Assembly: GCF_028858725.1 (NCBI RefSeq)
Contig: NC_084769.1
Location: forward strand, 11,285,501 to 11,349,500
DNA: 64,000 nt
Reading direction: 5' to 3'
DNA from: Colius striatus
Taxonomy: Eukaryota > Chordata > Aves > Coliiformes > Coliidae
The first letter of the stretch is position 1. Each line of letters opens with the position of its first letter. A model generated the notes under the pieces. The model was given only the letters and a program-made list of their open reading frames with translations. It was not told the origin of the DNA and did no database searches. The position numbers and the translations under genes are program-made. Below are positions 27,301 to 39,300 of this stretch, in pieces.

Positions 27301-30300
27301 AGGCTCACAGAGTGCTGCTGTTCCTGCCTCTTTTCACTGGGGTTTCTCCTTGTCCTGGAGCGGACCTTTCACAACTGTTAATGCATGCTAATGAGGGCCT
27401 GAAATGCCAGGGCAGAATTAAACAATAAAGGAATGACGTCTTTATGGGAGCCAGAGCTCTGTCTGTGGGTCTCTGCCCTTAAAGAGGCACAGCCTGTGAG
27501 TTGCAACTGGAGGTGTCATCTGATGGTGCTGCACTGTACCCAACCCCCCTGTCCTGCTGTAGCCACCTCCTCCCGCAGGCAGGAACCTCATACCTTAGAA
27601 AGTAGAAAGCTCCAACATAAAAACAAGATAAACTTTGGAAATTCAGCTTATCACTTACTTCCCAAAGAGAGAAGATGGTCTTGGAACAAATAAATGCTCT
27701 GTCTGTACTGCTGGAGTTTGATGTTTGCATTTGGCCTTTCTGATGACATTAATTAACAGAAATAAACACTTGGAAGGGAATGCTGTATTTGGGATTTAGA
27801 GGAAGATGAAAGCCTCAGGCCAGCAGGTGAGTGAAATTCTGGGTCTCTGCATTTCTTGTTGGCATGCACTCACAGCCTATGAATTTTGCTCAGTTTGGTT
27901 TTAAACATTGACCAGCCACCTTTTTTTGTTGTTTTTTGAATGATATTCTGACTTCTTCCAGCTTCTTTGGGAAGAGAGAAATCTGTTCCAAAACCATAGA
28001 CCTTTGGTGAACTTGCACCAGATTATGTGTTTGCTTCCAAACACTGAACTGGGCAAAGCTCCATGGCACTGGATTTCACAGAGAAAGAATCTCTCTCTTC
28101 TCCAGAGCCCACTCCTCTTAACGAAGTCCAGCTGAAAGGACATTCAGCCCACTTGGGCTTTGGCAAGGTTGGAATTAGCCTGCTTTTCATGTGAGGGATG
28201 GACCTCAATGCTAGGATTTGGCACTGGACTTCAGGCCTTTGAGATTGTGCAGCTTTGTTTTGGAGCCAAGTTTTATTTTCAGAACGAAACTAGAGATTTT
28301 TGCATGGTAGAAGGTTGTAGGATCCTGCTCAGTCACCAGAGCAGAGAGACAGAGCTCGTCCTTCCTGGAGGCACCATGCATCAGTGAGAGAACTGCAGCA
28401 CTATCGCTTTTCTCAAGCCTTTTATCTGCATTTCATCTAATGCATGGCCACCATATGCCCTCTCATCGTTCTAAATCTTCTAGAGCCCTCCCAATGACAA
28501 AAGCTGAAGGGTAGATGTGGAGCTGCATGAGCAGACCTTGCCTAAGTTATGGGCCAAGAAGTCTGTAAGTGGGAGAGAAGCTCCTGGTTCAGGACCTGTG
28601 GGTATTGGTGGTATCTGGGCAAAGTTGGGAGAGCCAAGTGGAAATGTCTTTGCCAAGCAATTTTATTTGTCAGGCTTTTTAGGGAGAAAAGAAACAAATA
28701 GGGGGAGCTGCATTAAGGGGGCTTTGCAAGCGACTCTTTTCTGTTAGAGAGCCAGAGGTTTGATGGGTTGGTTGGAGAGAGCAGCGCTGTGGTGGGAGAG
28801 ACACTGACGTGTCCCATGGGAGACCCAGTAAACATCTGCATGAAAAGGGATGGAGTGTGATGGAAAAAGATAGTGGTGCAGAGCCCTTTTGAGTTAGAGG
28901 ATTGGAGGGAAACACAGGAGGAGGGGCAAAACAGAGGATTCTGTGCACACACATGTCTTTCTATGTCGGTTAAGGAATAATGCTAATTATTAGTTTCTGC
29001 AGTGCCTTCTGTATCAGATGCTTAAGGGGTGACAAAGCCAAGGATGAGCATGTGCCCAGTTTGGTGGGGTGGTATTTGAACCCACAGCTCAAAGGGAACT
29101 GATGCACCCATCCTGACGCACACACTTAGCATCTGTGGGAGAATCTGGCAGCAGCCCTCACCTCATATCACTCCTTGTATCAGTAACAGAGTCAGCAGCA
29201 AGACCTGAAAGCTCCAATTCCCAACTCTGAGTCTCTGTCCAAAAGGCCACGTGTGGCAGACTGGGCTGAGGTGCTAACATAAGCAAAAGTCAAGAGATTT
29301 GTGGAGTGCTCAGCTTACTTTAAAAACAAAGGGGGAAAAAAAGGAAGGCTTTATTTTAAGAAATGCAGCTTCAGATCTCCTTCAGGAAATGACTCCTCAC
29401 TGCTTTTTTGGCTTTCTGGTGGGTCATCAGCCATATCTCATGATTGCATTTCAGCTCCACTTCTGTAGTGGGGAGAAGGAAAATGAGGAAAGGCTGACCA
29501 GGGCTGCTGCGGGAAATCCGCCTGCCCAGGATTACTTTCAGCTGCCTTCATGAGGCAGTGGTTTCCAAAGCCCTGTTTTCCCTGTCTAGTTCTCATTTAA
29601 CACAGAAGTTCCCAAGTGAGAGAAACTGAGGAGGCTTAGAGTTTGTGTTTTTTTGTAATGGCAGTGTTGCAATGTAGGGGATGCTGGCAGTAATGTGGAG
29701 CTGGTGATGGAGCTTGTGGTACCCAAGGCTGAATTAGCAGCTCAAGCATGTATTTATTCCTTCTTTTGATTACATTAGTCTGCATCTCTGATGCTATTTT
29801 TGATGATTAGTGAGCTCAACCAGCATGAGGATTGAAATAAAGGATTATTTAAAGCCTAGTTGATTCTTGGCCAAACTCATATGCTTTGAGATATAAATAA
29901 CCATTGCAACGAGTGCAATGGGAAGAGGGACAGATCCCTGGTGTCTGGTGTAAATAACACCCAGAGAAGGACTATTTACTTGTGTCTGTCTTCTTGGTGT
30001 TTGTTTTGTTGTTTCAGTATTGTGTGGTGGCTAAAGGAGCTGGGCAGACCTCTCTTCTGGCGTGAATGGAGGTAGTTGGTGGATGCCAGCAGTTTACTCA
30101 GAAACCTTAAACCTTTGACATTTGTCTGTCTTTTGTTTATATAGTAACTTTCTCATCACAGGGAGATAGTTATGCTCTGTCGGCTCCAGGAGGTGGGGCT
30201 GCTCCTGCCAGCCTGCTGCTCTTGTTTCCCCTGCCAAGCTGGTGTGACTCAGGGAATGGATCCTGAGCCCATCCCCAGTGTTTTCAGATTTCTTGGTCTG

Positions 30301-33300
30301 TCTCTGACTTCCCACCAGTGCCCAACCATCTGGCAGCAGGACGGTGCCGTGAACCCGAGCCGTGCCGTGGGCCTCTTGATGTGCAGCACTGGCTGGTTTG
30401 AGTCATGGAAATAGATCAGTGGGGAAGTCAATGATTTATTTGCCTAAGCAGGCACTGTGTCTTACCATAGCCCTTTCCCAAATGTCTATGTTTTCCAAGT
30501 GTTCAAAGCTTCTTCTGCTGCCCTTCCTCCTCCCACTCAAAATGTCCTGTTCCCAGAGCTTCTTCTGCAGACATCAGATGCTTTTGCTGAGAGATTGGGC
30601 AGTCTGGCACAGAAATGATACTCAAGCAATGTCCTGTGTCAGTAGGGTTTGACTTCTTATAAGAATCATACAATGGTAGGAGTTGGAAGGGACCTTTAAA
30701 GATCATCCAGTCCAGCCCCTGAAAAAGCAGGTGGTTTTGGTGCATCCATCCCCGGGGAATAAAAACTAGTGGTTTCTGTGTTGGGCCTCTCTGGGTGATG
30801 GATACAGCAGCCAGGGCTTGTTAAAGGGATGGCAGCAGGGATTCTGGATATGGCTTGCTGTAGCTTATTTCTCTTAATTGTTTTTCCTGTGGGGATTTTG
30901 TGTTTTTTTTTTCAAACTAGTTGTTCAAGTAAGCAAAAAAAATGACAGAAGTCCTGACCCAAAGCCTGGGTAAGCACAGAGGCGCAAAAATAAGTGGCAT
31001 GATTTAATGGAAACAAATTGCAGCATGGCTTTTCCCTTCCTGAGTGCTCCGAAATCAAGAACCTGGCTTAAAAAAAATCTCAAAGGTTTTTTTTTTTCCT
31101 CACGTGGTAGGCACACCAATTTAATGTTCTAGAAGGTGGGGAAGAAAAGGAGTGTTGGAGGGGCTTGTTTTCAGATCCCTTTCTCCTCCTCCGTAAAAGC
31201 TGAGATGGCTTTTCATTTCACTCAGAAGAAAGCTGGTATTTTTGCATAACTTTGTGGTCCCCAGAAGTAGAAAAACCACTTTATCTCAAAAGACCTAGCC
31301 ACACAGCTTTCAATGCAATGAGTTTCAGAGCTGTTTGGGGCAGGAGCCGTCGGTGAAATTCCTGAAAGGCGAACTCGGTCTTTGCGGAGGGCAGACGGGG
31401 CTGTCCCACCCAGCACTTGGCTGCCTCGGGGTCACGCTCTGCAGCCTGTTGTCAGGAAGCTTGGGATGAAGTCAGGGTCAGAGGCTGGAAGTTTCTGCCA
31501 GAAGCTTCTCTCTGGGCCCATCTCAGGGCCCAGAGCCACACATGCAGCGCTGGCTGGGGCTGCCGAGCTGGGCCTGTGCCGTGCCAGCATGAGGGCAACT
31601 GGGTTTTGGGCTGCCACTGTCACCCGGTGGGCAGCCTCGGGGCAGAGGCAGCTGGGGTGAAATGAGGACAACTGGATGTTCTGCCAAAAGCTGAGTGACA
31701 GTGAGCTGTGCAACCCAGCTGAGACACGCAGTGGGATGGCAATGTGTGTTCAGGCAGAGAGAGAGATCACAGAATCATAGCATTGTTTTGGTTGGAAAAG
31801 ACCTTTGAGATCATCAAGTCCAACCACTCACCTCACGCTGTCAAGCCCACCACTAAACCATGGCACTCAGCACCTCAGCTACATATCTTTACAATATCTC
31901 CAGGGATGGGGACTCCACCACCTCCCTGGGCAGCCTGTGCCAGTGTCTAACAACCCTCTCCTGATGGACACTGCTAGCTCATGTTCAGCCACTGTTGATC
32001 AACACCCACTGTGATCATGTCATGAATGAACCAGCTGGTGTACGAGTCTTGGTCCATCTTGATGGCCTCCTTGGAAAGAGAGTCCCTCCAAGCAGCGGTG
32101 CACTCTGCAGCTCCCACCCCATCAGACCTAGTCCAGTTCTAGCCTGGGGACTGCTTTCTTCCCTGCAGAAGCATTGCTTTCCTCGGCTACACCCTCCCAG
32201 CGTGTTTCTGCAGCCTCCCTCACATGTGTTTTGTGTTAGCCCCTTCAACAATCAAGAGCTGGATGGAAAGAATGTTATCAAATTCAGAGGTAGCATTTCA
32301 TTTCCCAGTTTGGTCTGGGTCTTTTAAAAGATGGTCTCATTTCAAGGATGGGAACTGAAGAAAAACATCTCTTGTTATGTTTGGAGAACATAATTAATGT
32401 CTTTGGGCTGTATAAACCGGCCTTAATAAAGAACATGCAAACAAAAGGTTCAAGAGGGTTAAAGCCCAGGGTAGTGCCCCGTACCATGAGACTTCTACTA
32501 GTGCAGAGGTGTCTTGAAGCACACCCTCCTCAAGGATGCATTTTCATCCTGGAAGTGAAACTGGGAAGTGAGACTAGATTCATCATGGGCGTAGTGCTGG
32601 AAGGCTTCCCACAAGCATGATCTTACATGGCACAGAGGCTTAACTCCAGCAGCACTGTGTGTGACCATCAGATGGCTGAGACTGGAAACGTGCAGCACGT
32701 TTTGCTGCAACATACGAGTACCAGGTGGGACTCTGCATATCGCAAACATCAGCTCTGGGTCACCATCACCAAAAGATTCACTGCCACATTGCCTCAGGGC
32801 TCCTCTTAGGTTGTGTCCTGAGCAAGAGGATGGAGTGGATTCTCATCTCCAACATTCCAGGTGTGGATATTGAGAAGTGGGACGTCTCCTCTTGTGCCCA
32901 CATGAGAAATAAATGTGTCTCACCGTGTTTCACCAGTTTTCAGGCTGTGTGGGAGATGAATAGTGAGCACTAGAAGCTCTTGGTGCTTGCAGGAGCAGCC
33001 ATTCAAGCTGGTGTAGGCAGTGAAGGTTGTCACATCATTGCTGTTAAAAGTCAATGTGGAAATTCCCACTCTTGGCACATTCCCTGGGATGAGCTTCAGC
33101 CAGTGGCTTCTTGCAGTTTGAAGCAGTGGGGCTGAGGTGGAAAACATGGTTCAACTTGGTTTTAAATTCTAAGCTCATGCCTCACGCTTGGTCACTCTCG
33201 TATAGAAAGGCTTTTTCTACAGGCCCTTCAATAAACAAGACCAATTGCTTTAAGATGCTGCTTCTTAAATTTTCCCATTACAGCAGTTTAATGGGATGCA

Positions 33301-36300
33301 GTATTTGGAAATGGCTGTTTCCCATCCCTGGGTTCCAGGCTCCATCCCCAGCCTGCCAGGGGCTGGGAGGGACATGCAGTCTTCCTAGCCTCCTGTATTG
33401 GCCTGCCACTGACAGCTTTAAAAATGGAACCACTTTATGACCCAGAGACAGTTTTCCAGTGGATTTGCATCGTGTGTTGGGCTCTGTGGTGTCCTTGGAG
33501 GACTGAGCTAAGGTTGACAGTATGGGGGCTCTGCCCTAGAGCAGAGGGTTGGCTCCCACACCGGTCAGGACCATGGGGTGGTGTGAATGTAGTCATTTGG
33601 CTTCTCTTGGCTCAAATCCACATGACAGCACGTTTACTAAATGCCATGATCATGGATTCCCAAGGTCAGCTGCTGTGGATTCTTTGAAATAGTACTCATT
33701 TAAGAAAACTGATTTATAGCTACTTTGGGCACATGCACTGCCACAGAGGGACCAGACTTGCTGTGTGCAAGATCCTGATCACCTGACTTAACTGAGAAGG
33801 AAAGCCAGCCACCCCATTCAGTTTGCTTGGGAGGTGGAGGGCACAGTGATCCCGACTCTGCAGCAGCTGTGCTGGATGTAGTTGTGTCCATGGGCTCAAA
33901 ACCAGATCTTTGTAGGGAAGGGACAAACCAAACCTGTGCCTGGGGAAAGGGTAAAGCTGTTGTTGTTAAGGCAAACAGAGTGAGGGATTTTTAATCTCCA
34001 TCAGATGTAGGCAAGGAAGGAGGTCACCTCTAGAGATCTTGTAAACACAGTCTCCTCTGTCTAACAATGTTTGAGTTTGCAGGCTGGATCCAAAGCAAAC
34101 GGCGGGAGTGCAAAAGAGGTTGTAGGAGAGCAACTTGTGATGTGCTGGGACATATGAGATGCCTAGTAAAACAGAAGGTGCTCCCATGGCTTTTGGCAAG
34201 GAATATAGCTTGACAATGCCCAGCCTCTCTGGTAAATCTTGGAGTGATGGGAGAGACAGGGAGATGAGGAGTTCTGTGCTGATGAGAGGAGCGTGCCTAT
34301 AATTTATGTTATCTGAGATGCTTGAGGTTGTTTCCAGTGGGAAAGCTGAGCTGTAATTGGGTTCCTGGTGAGCCTCGTATTCAAACCCTTCAAGGTTTTG
34401 GGTAATGCTTGTTAAGTAAAAGAGTTAGGAAAAAAGGGTAGGAAGGACCTTATGAAATGGTCAGCCTGCTAGACTTTTTGCTGCTAAACCCTGGGTTTAA
34501 AACCAGCAAGAAAGTACTGCTCTATTCCCATCTTCCTATTTCTCAATGTAGACAGAGAAAGAAGAGAGACAGTCATACAATTCAGACACCAGCTAGCCCA
34601 GTAAAGGTGGAAGTCCAGGCAGGAGCCCCCAAAATCCAATGCCATAGCAAGACTGAGCAAAAAGCTGCTGGTGGTAATTTGTGTGTGTTGCCTCCTGTTC
34701 TGCTCATGCTCTGAGCAGCAAGATCACAGTGACTCTGTCACATCCTCTGGTGCCTTCAGGTATTTGTCTGCCCTATGCCATGCCTCTGAGGTGGACACAT
34801 CTGGTCTGAGAAGCAGTATTTTGAAAGCTGCTGCCAGACACCTTTCGTCAAGCCTGAGTATTTGTGCTGTGCCAGTGGAAATCACGGTGCTAAAGTGCAC
34901 ATAACTCTCCTGGCTTAGCCAGGGCCTTCAGGTGGGCACGTGAGGTGAAGCTGTGTGATGCTTAGGAACTGTTGGGGACCGAGTGACAGAGATGGTACTT
35001 GCCTTCTACTTAGGAGGAGATGTAGTGCTCTGCAAAGCCCAGTTAGGCAATGCTGGGTATCAGGAGGCAGAGGTAGGGAGTATGCACTCTGTGGGTAAGA
35101 AAGGCCCATGACAATGTGCTCCTAAAATGTGCTCTCAGGTGTTTGTGTTTGCATGGTGGTGTCAAGCACTGAATGGGGGTGCAGAGGCTGCAAAAGGACA
35201 CCCTGAAAAGAGGGAGATACTTGGGAACCTTCATCCAGAGGGACAAAAATAAGAGGGTAACAAGTCTGACACCTGTCCCGAACATGTGGTCTCTACCAAC
35301 TAATCCTGTTTGTGCTGTGCAATAGTTGGTGGTCATTCCTCACATGAAGGAACTACTCACCTCACACTGCCAATCCCATCACTAAACCATGTCTTTCAGA
35401 ATCTCAGCTACATATATTTTCAATATCTCCAGGGATGACGAGTCTACTACCTCCCTGGGAAGCCTGGGACGGGGTCTGACAACCCTCTTGGTAAAAAAGT
35501 TCTTCCTAATGTCCAGCCTAAATCTCCCTTGGAGCAACTTGAGCCCATTTCCTCTTGTCCTATCATTTATTACTGGGGAAAAGAGAATGACCCCCACTTC
35601 AATACAGCCTCCTTTCAGGTAGTTGTAGAGAGTGATCGTGTCTCCCCTCAGCCTCCTCTTCTCCAGGCTAAACACCCTCAGTTGCCTCAGGTGCTCCTCA
35701 TCAGAATTGTGCTCCAGACCATTCATCAGCTTTGTTGCCTGTCTCTGGACACGATCCATCCCCTCAGTGCCCTTCTTGTAGCGAGGGGCCCAAAACTGAA
35801 CCCATTATTCAAGGTGGATCATAACTCCTAGTACCTCCCAAGGGCAGTTTGTATCCTATCTCTGTCCTGACCACCTGATCCTACCTAGAGAGGTGCCTGA
35901 GGAGCTGTGAGTAGGTATTATGGTCTGCTAGATGTAGGTAATAATTTGACATCTAGCTGTTCCCCATCACCACCTATTTGATGCTGTCCAAGCCAGGTCT
36001 CTGTGGCAGCCTTTCCTGCTGGACCGAGGTGCCACTGACAACTTGATATTGCTGTCACCCACAGGCCACGGCGAGTGTCACTGCGGGGAGTGCAAGTGCC
36101 ACGCCGGCTACATCGGGGACAACTGCAACTGCTCCACGGAGACGGCCGGCTGCCTTTCCAGCGACGGGCAGATGTGCAGCGGCCGCGGCACCTGCACCTG
36201 TGGCAAGTGCCAGTGCACCGAGCCGGGGGCTTTCGGGGACACGTGTGAGAAGTGTCCCACCTGCCCAGGCATCTGTAGCACCAAAAGGTACCCATGGAGG

Positions 36301-39300
36301 GGTTTGGGAGGGAATTCTCACGGGTAGGATGGGCAGCTCTTTGGTTCCTGGGAGACCTTTCAGCTAAGGAATTTGCAGGGTTGATTATCCTCAGCAGAGA
36401 AGCAACAAGTGTTGCTGCCCGTGTCCTCATGGAGGTTCATGTCCCCATTCACTTCCAGTGCCATCACGCTCTGTGGGAAAGGATGGCAACCCTAGTTTTG
36501 CTGCACCTTGAGCTGCAAATGCCTGGGCTCAGTGAGCTGCGAGCTGCAGAGAAGGGCAGGATGGGGATGACTGCCTGCCTGGCAGCAACAGAGGTCTTCT
36601 GGCCATTGGCCTCAGACTGGTGTGGAGCAGCAATGTCTGCCTTGATCTTGGGCAGGATGGATTTTGCAGCTCCCGACAACTAAAGGGCAAGGAGACCCCT
36701 AAACCTACCAGCTGTTTTGCACCTTCATTGAATTCACCCCTAGAATAAATCCATCCTTGTGATGCTTGGCCTTCAACTTGCTCTTTCCTTATGTTGCAGA
36801 TGTAGAGCCCCCAGACCAACACCAAGGAACCCCCTTCCTGAGGGATGTATCTCTGTGTGGTTTCTGATGGGTGCTTCATCTTCTGTCCGTGTTTCTTTCT
36901 GCAGGGACTGCATTGAGTGCAAGCTGTTTAACTCAGGAAGACTGGCTGATAACCAAACCTGCCAAAAGCACTGCAAGGACGAGATCATCACCACCGTGGA
37001 TGTTCTCGGTAAGCAGGGCTGCAGAGGGGCAGTGACTGAAGCACTGAGCTCCTCTCAACCAGAACACGACGTTTCTGTAAAGAAAGTCTCAGGGGGCACC
37101 TGGTATTAGAAACTGATGTGTGGATGTAGTATGTGTATGTGCATATGTGGTGTGTGTGACACACTCTGCAGGCTGTGATCTGTATTGGAGTAAAAACCCC
37201 TTGGATTTGAAAGAACATCTTACCACAGCAAACGGCAGTGTAAGGAGCAAAGTGGGATGAGATCAGATGAGACAGGAGAGTCAATGAGCTGTGAGAGAGT
37301 GTAAAAGGACAAAGTGTTACCCAAAAAAAGCATTCTCTAATCTTCTGAGAATTCATCTTGGAAGAAGTGAGCTTGTAAAAGAAAGCAAGGGTGTTTTGGA
37401 GATGGAGAATTCTGCTTTAGTGGAACTGACTGCTAAAAGTCCCCCTGGCAGGCTCCTCTCCTTCCCTTTGTGACCTCTTCTAGAGGTCACCTCAGATGTG
37501 TATCCCTCAGCAGATGTCTTTCTCCTCCTTCTTTTCAAGCTCCATTCTGGGAGTCCCTGGTTGATATTTGGGGGAGTAGAGGGGACCCAAACTTGTGACA
37601 GTTTGTCACAGACATATGACAATAAATGCTTTATTCACAATCCTGACCCTGGCCTTAGCAGTACCCCTTGGAGGGAGAGATGGAGATCAAGTAGGGATAA
37701 ATTACTATCCACATGTGACATTTCCTTCTTTTCCCATAGTTTACAGAGGTGGGAGTGCTCTACCTTGCTCACCCTTTCTCTCCCTTCCTCCTGAGCTTTC
37801 TGCAGGCAATTCTTTTCCCATTGGCTCCTCTCACACGTAGTGTCTAGCTTTTAAATTATGACCAGTGAGATTTCCTACCTTTCTCTCCCTGCAGTTTATC
37901 AGAGAGAGCACTTACACCAGCACACACCACGAGTGGTTGCAAGGCACTTCCAAACCACACCAAGCTCCCTTCTGATGCCTGGCTGGCCTGAATTTCTTAT
38001 GAGCCAATAAATACTGGGGATTACAGTTCAACTCTCTTGCCTGGGTGTTGCACCATGCCAAAGCCAGCGTTTGCACATATTGTGCCCTGGGAGGTGAGGC
38101 TGGGTTGTTGTGTGCTGTTGGGGAAAACAGAGACAACTTTCTGGTTTAAGACCTTTTGAGGAGTTAAGCTTATTCTGAAGCTTATTGTTGAACTATTGCA
38201 GTCAGATTACAAAGCTTATTCTTCTGTTGAACTATTGCAGTCAGATTACAGAACGGTGCTGAGCTCTTGGGAGCTCAGGACACTCTGCACCTTGGAGATC
38301 GATGTCTTCTAGAGAAAGAGGTAAAGCAAAATACTCTTAGAGGAAATGCTTGAGGACTATGGACTGGCACACTAAGCCAAATCCTGGTGTCCACGTGTTT
38401 TTGTGTTATTTAGCATGTCAAAAATCTCAGCTGAGAGGCCACACTGATATTTGTCACACAAGACATAGTTCTGCATTGTCCTGTCAGTACAGGATGAGAC
38501 CTTCTTAACTATTGAGTGACAATGAACACACCTTGGAAGATCCTGAATGCCTTTTGGCTCTGAACTTGAAGCAGCCAGTAGCTCAAAGCTTTGTAGAGAA
38601 GAGGCATCTATCATCAGCCTCACAAGGCAGAATGATGCATTTTGGAAGGATTATATGACTTGCATTGGGTTCTGCAGGATCTTCTTTGCTTCTGCAATAT
38701 TGCATTTCCATTCCTGATGGTTTCAGAGAGAAGCATGATGTGTCTAGTGCTGAGCTGAAGATGCCAACAGCACACATCAGTGGTCTGAAAGCTCATTGGG
38801 GCCATCACACCTCTCTCTGTGGATGTGTGATCTCTCAAACCTAGTGAAGATCAAAAGATCATCATTATTGAGACTGTAATCACTGTAACTTTTAGCGGTA
38901 TAATGGTGCAAGAATGGGATTGGAAGCAGCTGGGCTGGGAGGAATTGAGATTTGCTTCTCAGTTCAGAAGGACAGTAATCAAGAGACATGGAAGTTTTAT
39001 CTATATTCATCTAATTAGTACGTTGTTTTGTAGCAATCAGCATTTCTCTAACCCTGACTTTGATTCCACTGTGTAGGTAGAGCAGGCTTTCCCATCCTGA
39101 GGTAGTTCTATCTGAGGTTTTTCCACATCAGGAACCCCACTGTGACTCACCAGAGGAGCAGTTGCACCTGGGCTCAGAGCTGTTGAAATGGAGGGTATAA
39201 ATCTTTGGACTGAAAGCAGGTCAAAGGCATTGAGAGATAAAAGACAGAAGAGAGATAAAGGGGCTGGAATAGCAGTGGTCAGTAATGAGAGCATTTTTGA

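Larger units (their letters stand above)
18427..36064 (+). other. Large ITGB5 intron (17.6 kb)
   Basis: Contains CR1 pieces at 18557-19214 (+), 26198-26284 (-), 26855-26931 (+), 30661-30728 (-), 31769-31971 (-) and 35352-35816 (-), plus a degenerate direct repeat at 25110-25213. I see no exon or other gene in it. Confidence 0.75.
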
